Assembly: GCA_016713245.1 (NCBI GenBank)
Contig: JADJPM010000001.1
Location: 744,001-808,000, forward strand
Length of the DNA: 64,000 nucleotides
Direction: 5' to 3'
Origin: Verrucomicrobiaceae bacterium
GTDB taxonomy: Bacteria; Verrucomicrobiota; Verrucomicrobiia; Verrucomicrobiales; Verrucomicrobiaceae
Part shown: one piece after another, positions 1 through 7,562 of the stretch
How the letters are laid out: each line of letters opens with the position of its first letter
Position numbering within the stretch: the stretch's first letter is position 1
The notes under the pieces: generated by a model
Told to the model about the DNA's origin: nothing
The model's database searches: none
What the model saw: only the letters and a program-made list of their open reading frames with translations
Made by a program: the position numbers and the translations under genes

Positions 1-1280
1 CTGAGGGCGGCCTGATTGAAATCGGCTTTGTTGAAGAAGAAATCAGCGCGGATGAGGCGGGCAAGACTGAGCAGCTCGTGATCGCCTTTGATCGGCGTGT
101 AACGGGCGATGAAGCCATTGGCGAATTCGCCGAGTTCTTTGTCTCCGAGGAGGTAGAAGCAGTAGAGCTTCCAATAGCCGGCTTCGAAGGCTTCATCGGT
201 ATCCTTGTGATACTGCTCGATGATGAGATACACCTCGACGGCGCGGGCGTAGCTTTTGCGCTGGCGGTAGGCGTGACCGACGAGGAGGAGCATCTTCGGA
301 CGCACATTGCCGGGCGGGAGGGTCTCGGAGTGGCGGTTGTAGTAATCAATGACGCCGTCGTAGTCCCCCTTGGCATTCATGGCCTGGATGATGCCGACGA
401 GGGCGATGCCGCGACCGGCTTCGGTGGTCTCCGGGAGGGCGACGGCTTTCTGAAACATGGCGATGGCTTCGTCATACTTCTTGGCTTCCTGATAAAGGAC
501 GGCGAGCCGCAGGGAGGCATCGGCGAGGACGGCGTTGTTGGTGCTGGACTGGACGAGCTGCTCGAAGACGCTGATGGACTCGATCTTTTTGTCCTGCTGA
601 AGCTGGAGGGAACCGAGGGCGAGCAGGGCGGTCTCGCGATAGGGGTTGTTCGTCTTGACGGCGATGACGGCGTTGAGGGCCTCGGCCTGGAGTTTGGTAT
701 CGCCGAGGAGTTCGTGGCAGCGGCTTTTGTTGTAGAGGGCGGCGAGTTTGGCCTCAGGCATCTTGGTTTTCTCGATGCAGAAGGTGAAGTGGCGTGCGGC
801 GGCCATGAGGCTGGGGCGCGCGGCATTTTTATCGCCTTCCGAGACGGCGTTCTGACCCTGGTTGAAGGTCATCGCACCGAGGCGGTAGGCGGCGGAGGGA
901 GCGCCCTCGCTATTCGGATAGCGGTTCACCACTTCTTCCCAATACGAGGCGGCCTGCTTGAGCTGGCGCTGCTCGCGGTAGCATTCCCCGATGCGGAAAA
1001 GAGCATCAGCGACGCGATTGCCGGAAGGGTAGGTTTGGAGATACTTCGCGTAGTTTTGCGCGGCGATGGCCCACTCTTGGCGCTCGTAGGTGAGGGTGGC
1101 GAAATCAAACATGTCGTCCTCAGGGCTGCGGGCCTTTGGAGGGGCGGAAGGCGGTGGACGCACCGGGATGGCACGCGGAATGGGTGGCTCTTCCTCAACG
1201 GGGAGGGCTTTGGGAGCCTGCTGGGCAAAGAGGGAGGCGCTCAAAGCGAGCGAGGCGAAAACGAGACCGCGGAGGGACAT
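1..1280 (-). CDS. TPR-repeat secreted protein, C-terminus cut by window edge
   Basis: An open frame runs from ATG at 1280 off the left edge (426 codons visible, no stop). The N-terminus MSLRGLVFASLALSASLFAQ is a signal peptide ending in an Ala-rich cleavage site. A Pro-rich linker follows, then helical repeats with TPR spacing, for example WAIAAQNYAKYLQTYPSG followed by VADALFRIGECYREQ. Such repeats resemble the YbgF/BamD-type tetratricopeptide proteins of the periplasm. It starts 30 nt downstream of the ExbD gene in the same direction, so it probably belongs to the same operon and assists the ExbB/ExbD motor. I checked the frame by translation at four separate places. The exact function is not known. 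Confidence 0.85.
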   Translation of the reverse strand, partial: MSLRGLVFASLALSASLFAQQAPKALPVEEEPPIPRAIPVRPPPSAPPKARSPEDDMFDFATLTYERQEWAIAAQNYAKYLQTYPSGNRVADALFRIGECYREQRQLKQAASYWEEVVNRYPNSEGAPSAAYRLGAMTFNQGQNAVSEGDKNAARPSLMAAARHFTFCIEKTKMPEAKLAALYNKSRCHELLGDTKLQAEALNAVIAVKTNNPYRETALLALGSLQLQQDKKIESISVFEQLVQSSTNNAVLADASLRLAVLYQEAKKYDEAIAMFQKAVALPETTEAGRGIALVGIIQAMNAKGDYDGVIDYYNRHSETLPPGNVRPKMLLLVGHAYRQRKSYARAVEVYLIIEQYHKDTDEAFEAGYWKLYCFYLLGDKELGEFANGFIARYTPIKGDHELLSLARLIRADFFFNKADFNQAAL

Positions 1281-1310
1281 GAGTGAGGACGTGTGCATGC
1301 GGCGGCGCGG

Positions 1311-1763
1311 CTATTTCGGCGGTGCGGGAGCGGCAGCCTCGCCCTCGGGCTTTTTGACGGCGAAGGCGATGTTGTAGATGCCGGCCTTCTGGCAGGCATC
1401 CATGACGCGGATGCCGTATTCCCAGTCGGTGGCCTTGTCTCCGCGGATGATGACGGCCTGCTCGTTGGTGCCGGCCATGACGATGATGTTTTGTAGCTTG
1501 GCGAGAAGTTCGTCGGTGCTGTACGACTGGCCGTTCACGACGACTTCGCCGTCTTTTTTGATGTTGATGATGATCTCACCGACGGTGCGGGATTCGTTTT
1601 CCTTGCCGGAATCGGCCGCAGGCACGCTCACGTCCATCACCTGCTCTTCTTTGGCATACTGGAAGGTGACGGCAAAGAAGATGACGAGCAGGAAGAGCAC
1701 ATCGACGAGCGGCGCGAGCTGCATCGGCGTGGGTTCGATCGAGTGCTGTTTGCGGAAGTTCAT
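1311..1763 (-). CDS. exbD: ExbD/TolR-type biopolymer transport protein
   Basis: A 150-residue protein with one N-terminal membrane helix (about residues 15-36, LAPLVDVLFLLVIFFAVTF) and a periplasmic domain, the normal size and plan of ExbD/TolR. Asp21 in the helix (LVDVLF) is the conserved proton-path residue of the family. I use ATG 1763 (MNFRKQ) rather than an upstream in-frame start, because it gives the usual short cytoplasmic tail and lies 19 nt after the ExbB stop. ExbB and ExbD together convert proton motive force into work on an envelope partner. No TonB gene is visible, so the partner is unknown. Confidence 0.92.
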   Translation of the reverse strand: MNFRKQHSIEPTPMQLAPLVDVLFLLVIFFAVTFQYAKEEQVMDVSVPAADSGKENESRTVGEIIINIKKDGEVVVNGQSYSTDELLAKLQNIIVMAGTNEQAVIIRGDKATDWEYGIRVMDACQKAGIYNIAFAVKKPEGEAAAPAPPK

Positions 1764-1782
1764 GGCGTGGGAGAATGCCGGA

Positions 1783-2601
1783 TCACACGGAGGCGGCGGC
1801 ACGAGCGGCGCGTTTATACTGCACCGCGAGCAGGGCCATGAGGTGCGTGGTGGCGGCCTCCATCTCGGAGATGAGGCGGTTCACTTTCCCACGGAAGATG
1901 GCGTAAAACATGAGGGCAGGGATGCCGATGACGAGACCGGAGGCGGTGCAAAGAAGCGCCTCGGAGACACCTTGAGCCAGACCGAGCTGGTTGGAGCCGC
2001 CGGCACCTTTGCCAGAGATCTCGTGGAAGGTGGTGATCATGCCGAGGGTGGTGCCGAGCAGGCCGAGCATGGGGGCCACGGCTCCCACGTCTCCCAGGTA
2101 GGCGATGCGGGCCAGGAGAAGGCTGGATTGGCGATTTCCCTCCGCTTCGGTGACCTCTTTGACCTCCTCAAAGCTGGCGGTGGGATTCCGCGTGGCGAAA
2201 TCGAGCGTCTTCGCGGTGACGCGGGCGATGCATTCGTTGCGGCGGTTGCACACGGCGAGCAGGCCGAGGTAGTCCTGTTTGCGGATGAGGGCATCGGCGG
2301 AATTCATGAAGGCATCACTGACGACGGTGCCCTGGCGGATCGTGAGGGTGAAGAGCACGATCATGAAGAAGGCCACCATGGAGAGGGCGATGAGCGGGTA
2401 GGCCATGACGCCGGTGCGCTTGATGAAGCCGCTGAAGGTGAGGGTGTCACCGAAAGGGTTGTCCGCATTGGGATCCGCCGGTGCACTGGCCACGGCTGCA
2501 GCAGGTGCTGGGGCGGCGGTTTGCGCCTGGGCAGAACCGGCGGCCATCCATGAGATCACAAACGCCAGCACGGCCAAGGCGAGAAAGTTTTTTCGGTGCA
2601 T
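1783..2601 (-). CDS. exbB: ExbB/TolQ/MotA-family proton channel protein
   Basis: A 272-residue protein with a cleavable-looking signal (MHRKNFLALAVLAFVISWMA...AQA), an Ala/Pro-rich periplasmic stretch and three membrane helices: about residues 66-88, then a pair near 168-190 and 212-235. The segment GAVAPMLGLLGTTLGMI is the family signature that lines the channel with ExbD. A signal peptide plus periplasmic extension is common in ExbB homologues of Verrucomicrobia, Planctomycetes and some proteobacteria. It is the first gene of a three-gene minus-strand unit with ExbD and the TPR protein. Confidence 0.92.
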   Translation of the reverse strand: MHRKNFLALAVLAFVISWMAAGSAQAQTAAPAPAAAVASAPADPNADNPFGDTLTFSGFIKRTGVMAYPLIALSMVAFFMIVLFTLTIRQGTVVSDAFMNSADALIRKQDYLGLLAVCNRRNECIARVTAKTLDFATRNPTASFEEVKEVTEAEGNRQSSLLLARIAYLGDVGAVAPMLGLLGTTLGMITTFHEISGKGAGGSNQLGLAQGVSEALLCTASGLVIGIPALMFYAIFRGKVNRLISEMEAATTHLMALLAVQYKRAARAAASV

Positions 2602-2704
2602 GAGGCGGCGATAGTAAACGAGCGCAGCCTCCTTGCAAGCGGGGCCGTCTCAGTCCTGAGAAGAGCCGCAGGCGGGGAATAGATCCGCTGAGCTTCTTGC
2701 AGGA

Positions 2705-2783
2705 CCTCTCTGTCTCTGTGCTCCTCCGTGGCCTCTGTGGTCTAAATGCAAGTCCACCACAGAGGACACGAGGAACACAGAGG
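2705..2783. repeat. Long imperfect palindrome built of CACAGAG-type words
   Basis: In the gap before exbB the left arm (about 2714-2741, CTCTGTGCTCCTCCGTGGCC...) is matched by the right arm 2756-2783, with about three mismatches or gaps in 27 bp and a 14-nt loop at 2742-2755. It contains no coding frame. It could act as a terminator for upstream minus-strand transcription or be a mobile palindromic repeat. Confidence 0.7.
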
Positions 2784-2825
2784 TTTGGCACTAGGCTCCA
2801 AGGCTAATCGAACGACAAAGACGCC

Positions 2826-3116
2826 TCACTCCTTCATTTCCTGCTCCATGCGCTCGCTGAGCCACTGCTTCATCATGCTCTGGTAGTTGAGATAGCGGCG
2901 GCGGGCGACGCGTTTGATGCGGCTGAGCATGCGGGGATCGAAGCGCAGGGTGATGGTGGTGGATTCACGCACATCACTGCGGTGCAGGGAGGACTGCATG
3001 AGGCGCTGATCGAGCTGGCGGGACTGCCAAAACTGGATTTCGGCTTCTTCAGACTCGAACTCCGGAAGTTCTTTCCAAGCACGGATGATGGGCAGATCGG
3101 CGGAAAAGGCGGTCAT
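2826..3116 (-). CDS. BrnA-like / CopG-type antitoxin
   Basis: A 96-residue protein. The C-terminal half (about residues 52-95, STTITLRFDPRMLSRIKRVA...) has the strand-helix-helix pattern of a ribbon-helix-helix DNA-binding domain. The N-terminal half carries the EFESEEAEIQFWQSRQ segment typical of CopG/BrnA antitoxins (E-x-FW motif). It starts 19 nt after the stop of the BrnT-like gene, in the toxin-first order usual for brnTA. It is expected to neutralise the toxin and repress the pair's own promoter upstream of 3414. Confidence 0.8.
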   Translation of the reverse strand: MTAFSADLPIIRAWKELPEFESEEAEIQFWQSRQLDQRLMQSSLHRSDVRESTTITLRFDPRMLSRIKRVARRRYLNYQSMMKQWLSERMEQEMKE

Positions 3117-3135
3117 GGGAGGAGAAGCGTGGAAA

Positions 3136-3414
3136 TCAGATATCCTCGGCTTTTTTGCGCTCGAAGAACTCGTGCTCCGCCGTGGTCATGAGGCGGGCAA
3201 AGATGACGCGGTAGCGCTTCCCATCGGTCCAGAAGACGCTGAAGACGGGATGGCCCTGGAGGGATTTGCCGAGGTTGTAGTACCGCGCCTCGCTGCCGGA
3301 GCCCTGCTCATCCGGCATCAATTTGAGGGAAAAAGGGTCTTCGAAGGATTCCTCGATGTCCTTCGGTGGAAGGGCACTGAGGTCAAAGGCGCAGCCGATC
3401 CAGTCGAAATCCAT
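3136..3414 (-). CDS. BrnT-like ribonuclease toxin
   Basis: A 92-residue protein with the BrnT plan. It has an N-terminal DFDWI segment, a helix followed by a DPFSLKL strand, then a short beta sheet ending in KRYRVIFARLMTTAEHEFFE. That last stretch matches the R-I-I-x-A-R...E-x-x-x-Y/F signature of the family. BrnT proteins have a RelE-like fold and cleave RNA, which halts growth when the antitoxin is degraded. The N-terminal half is more divergent than typical members, so activity is not certain. It lies immediately upstream of the antitoxin and downstream of a VOC gene on the same strand. Confidence 0.75.
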   Translation of the reverse strand: MDFDWIGCAFDLSALPPKDIEESFEDPFSLKLMPDEQGSGSEARYYNLGKSLQGHPVFSVFWTDGKRYRVIFARLMTTAEHEFFERKKAEDI

Positions 3415-3432
3415 GTGGTGTGTCCCGTGAGG

Positions 3433-3813
3433 TTATTTTTTGTATTCGATGAGTTCTATCTCATAGCCCTCGGGGGCGTCAATGAAAGCAAACGTCCCGC
3501 TGGAGGATGGGGTGGGACCATCTGACAAAGGATAACCCAGCGCGGCGGCATGTTTGGCAAACTCTTCGATGCTCTCCACCTCGAACGCGAGATGGGTGAG
3601 ATCGCTGCAGAAGGTGACGGGGCCGCTGGCGGGATAGGAGCAGATTTCGAGGAGTTCCTCGCTGCCGGGGGTTTTTAAAAAAACCAATTCGGAACCACGC
3701 GGGGACTTGTGACGGCGGATCTCCTCCAATCCGAGCACCTGGGTGTAAAAGGAGACGGTCTTTTCGAGGTCATTCACGCGGTAGCGAGTGTGGAGGAGCT
3801 TTTTGACTTTCAT
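3433..3813 (-). CDS. Glyoxalase I / VOC-family metalloenzyme
   Basis: A 126-residue VOC protein with two beta-alpha-beta-beta-beta units. The four expected metal ligands of glyoxalase I are present: His8 (LLHTRYRV), Glu56 (ELLEI), His74 (LTHLAF) and Glu118 or Glu120 (GYEIELIEYK). That supports a lactoylglutathione lyase type of activity, detoxifying methylglyoxal, although related dehydrochlorinases and epimerases share the fold. ATG 3813 (MKVKKLLHTRY) is chosen because it gives the standard N-terminus; an in-frame TTG at 3831 would add six residues. Confidence 0.85.
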   Translation of the reverse strand: MKVKKLLHTRYRVNDLEKTVSFYTQVLGLEEIRRHKSPRGSELVFLKTPGSEELLEICSYPASGPVTFCSDLTHLAFEVESIEEFAKHAAALGYPLSDGPTPSSSGTFAFIDAPEGYEIELIEYKK

Positions 3814-4233
3814 GGTGGGAATGGGTCGCAAGCTGGCGCAGGCGGCGGATGCCTGCCAGAGAAAACCGGAAGCACCTGAACGACCTGGGCGGTGTAGAAC
3901 AGGAACAACACGCAGGGCGATCCACTGAGGGCACAGATGGATGAGCCTCTTGGAAAATCTCGGTGGCCTGGCGGTTGAAGCGTTCTTTCAGCCATGGAGG
4001 GAAGCCCGGAGCACACGGAAAAACGAAGGGCGGAGGCATTTCTGAATCGGTCACTTGGTGAGTGAGCACCCGCAGGGTCATGAGCCCTCCTCATGCTGTG
4101 TGTTCCGTGGTTTCCGGGCTCCACCCTGCCCAGATTGAGGTTGAATCCTTGGTTCCCTGTTTTGCCTGCGCAGGGCTCCTTTTTGCCATCCCCCCTGCGG
4201 TGGCATCAAGTCAACCAACTGCCATCCAAAACA

Positions 4234-4262
4234 AAACCCGCGCCTGGAGCAGGACGCGGGCT
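4234..4262 (-). terminator. Rho-independent terminator of the 4423-5433 gene
   Basis: The stem CCCGCG (4237-4242) pairs with CGCGGG (4255-4260). Read on the minus strand it is followed by TTTTGTTTT, the expected U-tract. It lies about 160 nt after the minus-strand gene that ends at 4423. Confidence 0.7.
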
Positions 4263-4339
4263 TTGTAAAAATCGATGGCGAGATTTTAATCCACCTCAGA
4301 ACGCGGAGCTAGGGGGATGGGTTATTCGCCACACAGAGC

Positions 4340-4373
4340 GGGGGGGGAGGGGGGTGGGGGGGGGGGGGGGGGG
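4340..4373. repeat. G homopolymer tract (G8-A-G6-T-G18)
   Basis: Thirty-two of 34 bases are G on the plus strand, including an uninterrupted run of 18 at 4356-4373. It begins about 50 nt beyond the stop codon of the secreted protein gene. It could form a G-quadruplex, and its length is probably unstable. Confidence 0.9.
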
Positions 4374-4422
4374 CGGTGTCGAAGCCTTCCCCGAGAAACC
4401 GGCGGCATCCCTGTGACTGCGC

Positions 4423-5433
4423 TCAAGCGGCCTTTGCGGCGGCCTGAGATACATAAGACCGACCGGACAACTGGCCGCCATAAAACACGAACGCTGGCGG
4501 ATTGAAGTCAGGCTCCCAGCGCATGGCCACGTAGCGAGCGGCGACGAGCTTGGCTGGTTTGGCTTTGATGTAACCCAAGCCGCGAGTGTCCTCCGCTGCC
4601 GCGATGGGTTCGCGGACATTGAAGTCCTCCGGATTGAAGGCCAGACGGCCACGCCAGTCCTCTTTTTCAGGAAGCTTATCGAAGCTAAACACCTCGAAGC
4701 GCACCGGACGTGGCGAATGCACCGAGCCGAAGGAATCCAAGAAGCGCAACTGGCCGAGGTCATAGATCAAGGTGCGGTAGCGATCATCGGACTCCGGGAA
4801 CTCAAACTTGTTGAAAGCCACCGCTTCCTCCTTGCCATTCTGCGGATTCGGTGAGGCATAAATCACGCGTGAACCACCGACCCCGGCGAAATTCACGGGA
4901 TAGCCTTTCTTTTCATCACTGGCACGCTGCTTCACGACGTGATCTTTGTCACGAGCGCTGCCGAACATTTCAAAATGCCGGATGTTCCCACCTTTGGAGA
5001 GGGCGAATTCGAGCTTGATGAACTTCACCTGCATACCAGCGAAGGCGAAAACAATTTCACGATCGGCGGCTGTGAAAACTTTTTCGTCAAGAACCGCCCA
5101 ACCTTTGTTATCTGCGCTGCCTGAGATCGTGGCACGGCCTTCAATGCCATCACTGACGAAGGAGGAGCGGTTGATCATGGTCAATTGTTGCAGGCTGATG
5201 ACCGCCTGGCTGTTGCCCGCTGCCACAGAAACAGGGTCCGTCGGATCCGCTGAGAGGAGGGACTCCGGTTTCCCAAGGCCCGCAGCACTGGCGATGGTGG
5301 CCATGCTGTTCATCCCCTGGGCACCGATCTCGACAGGCTTGTCGTTCAGGCTAGGAAGGCGCTGCCATTTCGCATTCAGCGGAGCGGCCGCAGCGAGGCC
5401 GATGTAGAGAGCAAGCAAGGTTTGGTGCTTCAT
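4423..5433 (-). CDS. Secreted discoidin-like protein of unknown function
   Basis: A 336-residue protein with signal peptide MKHQTLLALYIGLAAAAPLNA. Residues of roughly 110-190 (ATISGSADNKGW... to ...IRHFEMFGSA) look like a galactose-binding, F5/8-type C jelly roll. A second beta-rich region follows (LIYDLGQLRFLDSFGSVHSP). No catalytic motif is visible. Comparable proteins in Verrucomicrobia are annotated only as discoidin-domain proteins. ATG 5433 is used because it alone starts a signal peptide; the frame continues upstream through AT-rich non-coding sequence. It is divergent from the zinc-ribbon/TPM gene. Confidence 0.75.
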   Translation of the reverse strand: MKHQTLLALYIGLAAAAPLNAKWQRLPSLNDKPVEIGAQGMNSMATIASAAGLGKPESLLSADPTDPVSVAAGNSQAVISLQQLTMINRSSFVSDGIEGRATISGSADNKGWAVLDEKVFTAADREIVFAFAGMQVKFIKLEFALSKGGNIRHFEMFGSARDKDHVVKQRASDEKKGYPVNFAGVGGSRVIYASPNPQNGKEEAVAFNKFEFPESDDRYRTLIYDLGQLRFLDSFGSVHSPRPVRFEVFSFDKLPEKEDWRGRLAFNPEDFNVREPIAAAEDTRGLGYIKAKPAKLVAARYVAMRWEPDFNPPAFVFYGGQLSGRSYVSQAAAKAA

Positions 5434-5618
5434 GGTGGTTGTGTTAAAAGAAAGGAGTTTGGAGCGCTTGGAACATGCGGAGGCGAGGCTGTTCCTGATT
5501 ATTTTAAAGATGACGTGCCAGTTCACCACATTTGGGCGAGCGTGTAAATATAATTTTCCGTCTGAATGCGTGACAAATTTGAGCTTGATTGATTATATAT
5601 ACCATATATTTTATAATC
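5434..5618. promoter_or_regulatory. AT-rich divergent promoter region
   Basis: This stretch is far richer in A and T than its surroundings. A possible plus-strand promoter is GTGACA (5570-5575), 18 nt, then TATATA (5594-5599), which would give a leader of about 13 nt before ATG 5619. No Shine-Dalgarno site precedes that ATG. A minus-strand promoter for the gene starting at 5433 must also lie here. The boxes are read by eye. Confidence 0.35.
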
Positions 5619-6272
5619 ATGAAGTGTCCACACTGCGAATGCCCTCTGAATACGCCCCTCCCGGCGTGTCCACAGTGTGGGTTTTCCGCTGAAGCGTTGG
5701 GGGCTTACCTGGGGGATCACTGGGTGCGGCTGGAACGCATCACCGATGCGGCACACTGCCTGCGCCTGGATGATACCCGACAGTGCGAGGTGATGATGGA
5801 TGATTTTGAGCGTGTCTTTCCCCAGGCGTTCTTTGCTGTGTATCTGGGCATGCTACCCACTGGACTGAATGTGGCGGAGTTGGGGTTTTGGCTGCTGAAC
5901 CAAGGAGCATTCAACACGCCGCTGATTCAGAAGCGCAATGACTTCGGCGTGGTGATGGTGGTGGACCCCGTGAGCAAGAACCTCGCTGTCTCTCTGGGCT
6001 ATGCGATCGAGGGCTATTTCGATCCGAAGACGCTGAATGCCCTACTCCACACGGCGGGAGAAAAACTCCGTGCTCAAGAATATGCTGCTGCGATCACAGT
6101 GACGCTGCAGCGAGTGATGCAGGTGCTGCGCGGCCACGCCCGCCCGAAGCCTTGGAGTCCGGAAGTTTCTCATCAAGCCTCGACCATCGCGGTCGAGCCC
6201 CTGCGAGGTGGGCACCGCGTTTCCACGCCGAGTACCGAGCCGGGCCACATGGCAGGAAATCGTTCACGTTGA
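5619..6272 (+). CDS. Zinc-ribbon plus TPM-domain protein
   Basis: A 217-residue protein. The N-terminus is a zinc ribbon with two CPxC knuckles (MKCPHC and ACPQC). The middle, about residues 60-165, resembles the TPM (TLP18.3/Psb32/MOLO-1) domain, with DFGVVMVVDPVSKNLAVSLGY and a following long helix. There is no signal peptide, so it is probably cytoplasmic. TPM domains include acid phosphatases and membrane-assembly factors, and the role here is unknown. ATG 5619 is chosen because it places the first CPHC at residue 3. The next gene starts 6 nt after the stop, so the two are likely co-transcribed. Confidence 0.7.
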   Translation: MKCPHCECPLNTPLPACPQCGFSAEALGAYLGDHWVRLERITDAAHCLRLDDTRQCEVMMDDFERVFPQAFFAVYLGMLPTGLNVAELGFWLLNQGAFNTPLIQKRNDFGVVMVVDPVSKNLAVSLGYAIEGYFDPKTLNALLHTAGEKLRAQEYAAAITVTLQRVMQVLRGHARPKPWSPEVSHQASTIAVEPLRGGHRVSTPSTEPGHMAGNRSR

Positions 6273-6278
6273 CCTCCC

Positions 6279-7463
6279 ATGGCCCTGGATCGCTCCATTC
6301 ATTTTACATCAGCGTTTTTTCCGAGCGTGCTCGGGAGATGGCTTCTGCCAGTCGCGATGCTTGTCTGCCTGCTGGGAAGGGGTCGTGCAGAGGAAGAGCT
6401 TCCTCTGCCCCAGTGGACGGACGAGGAGCTTCGTGCGTTTCGCGAACAAAACGTCCATGTCCCGAGCCTGGAGGCTTTGCTGCCGGAGCCTTCGGGACTG
6501 ACGGAAAATCTCGATGCGGTGCTGCGAGGCCCATTGAAGAGTGGCCCACGGCTGGATGATCTGCCAGAGCGCCTCACCGGTGAGCTGCAGCCCCGGCTGA
6601 CCCTTGAGCACATGCGGTCCTTTTTGCCGGAGTCAGAGCAAACCAGTCACGAGGAGATTCGCAGCGCCGAACCGGTGGATGGCGCTGCTCCCACGGCCAT
6701 CTCGGCGCTGCGGACGATCTCCCCTGAATTCATGAAGGCGGCGGCTGGTATGCCGGGCGATCTTTATTTTATCGACCCTGATAGCCGTGTGCCCGAAATG
6801 GCCGCGATGGAGCTGACGCGGCTACTGGAGTTTCACGCTCGCGATGCCCGCATTCGACTTTATGTGCTCATTTTGGGCAAAAACGAGACGCTGCCTGCCA
6901 ATGCCGCCGTGGAAGAAGTGGCCTCCGGTCGCCTGCTGTCCACGAATGCCTGCCTGCTGACCTACCCCGTGGGAGAACCCTGGCGGGCACGCCTTTTCGT
7001 GAGCGAACCCGTGCATGCCCTGACGAGTGCTTCTTTCCTCTCCGAAACCTCCGCTGAATGTGTGAAGCAGGCGATGCACGCCTCAGAAGCCCACGATCAG
7101 CTCGAGCGGTATATCGTGACCCTCTCCACTCGGCTTTTTTGGCTGCAAAAGGCCATCGGTGCTGATTTGAAGCCGGAGACACCCCGGACGGCGCTGCGTG
7201 AGCTCGTCGATGGCGTTCCGCAAAAAGGTCTCCCAGCCGATCCCGTCGTGCTTCCAGAGGCTGCCCGTCCGTCTTCTTGGGTTTGGTGGTTGTTGGGCAT
7301 CTTGGCCAGCACCGGCGGTGGAGCTTGGGCGGGCATCCGCTGGCAAAGGCAGCGCAAACAACGGCTGAAAAGCAGCATCTGGGTGCTTCCCGAGCCGGAG
7401 ACGCAGCCACGACTCGGCGGTGCCTTCTGCGGTGGAGGGGGAGCGATGATCAAGTTTGGCTGA
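6279..7463 (+). CDS. Membrane-anchored periplasmic protein, TPM-neighbour
   Basis: A 394-residue protein with an N-terminal signal or anchor (about residues 14-36) and a C-terminal membrane helix (WVWWLLGILASTGGGAWAGI) followed by a basic tail. The region between should be periplasmic. It contains DLYFIDPDSRVPEMAAMELT and IRLYVLILGKNE, which recall a degenerate TPM-like fold. No catalytic motif was recognised. It lies 6 nt after the zinc-ribbon/TPM gene and 99 nt before the proline-rich zinc-ribbon gene. The three probably work together at the inner membrane. Confidence 0.6.
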   Translation: MALDRSIHFTSAFFPSVLGRWLLPVAMLVCLLGRGRAEEELPLPQWTDEELRAFREQNVHVPSLEALLPEPSGLTENLDAVLRGPLKSGPRLDDLPERLTGELQPRLTLEHMRSFLPESEQTSHEEIRSAEPVDGAAPTAISALRTISPEFMKAAAGMPGDLYFIDPDSRVPEMAAMELTRLLEFHARDARIRLYVLILGKNETLPANAAVEEVASGRLLSTNACLLTYPVGEPWRARLFVSEPVHALTSASFLSETSAECVKQAMHASEAHDQLERYIVTLSTRLFWLQKAIGADLKPETPRTALRELVDGVPQKGLPADPVVLPEAARPSSWVWWLLGILASTGGGAWAGIRWQRQRKQRLKSSIWVLPEPETQPRLGGAFCGGGGAMIKFG

Positions 7464-7562
7464 GAGCCCCTTGGAACCAGCTGATCAGCCTTTTGAAAAA
7501 CTTTAGTTTGTCGAAATGAATTCTATCCTCCATATTAACTGTAATTGCCTCACTCAGGAATA

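Larger units (their letters stand above)
3814..4422. other. 609-nt intergenic region
   Basis: I see no convincing gene here. Frames of about 100 codons occur on both strands but have no recognisable domain, and they overlap the VOC start or the G-run. The region holds a terminator hairpin (4237-4260) and a G homopolymer (4340-4373). Confidence 0.6.

Noticed and set aside
2705..2783. Possible CRISPR-like repeat
   Set aside because: There is one inverted pair and no regular spacers, so it is a palindrome and not an array.
3770..4124. Two frames of about 100 codons upstream of the VOC gene
   Set aside because: They overlap each other and the VOC start, and have no recognisable family. The stretch MPPPFVFPCAPGFPPWLKER looks slightly protein-like but is not followed up in frame.
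4093..4416. 107-codon frame through the G-run
   Set aside because: It depends on poly-Gly translation of the homopolymer and overlaps the terminator.
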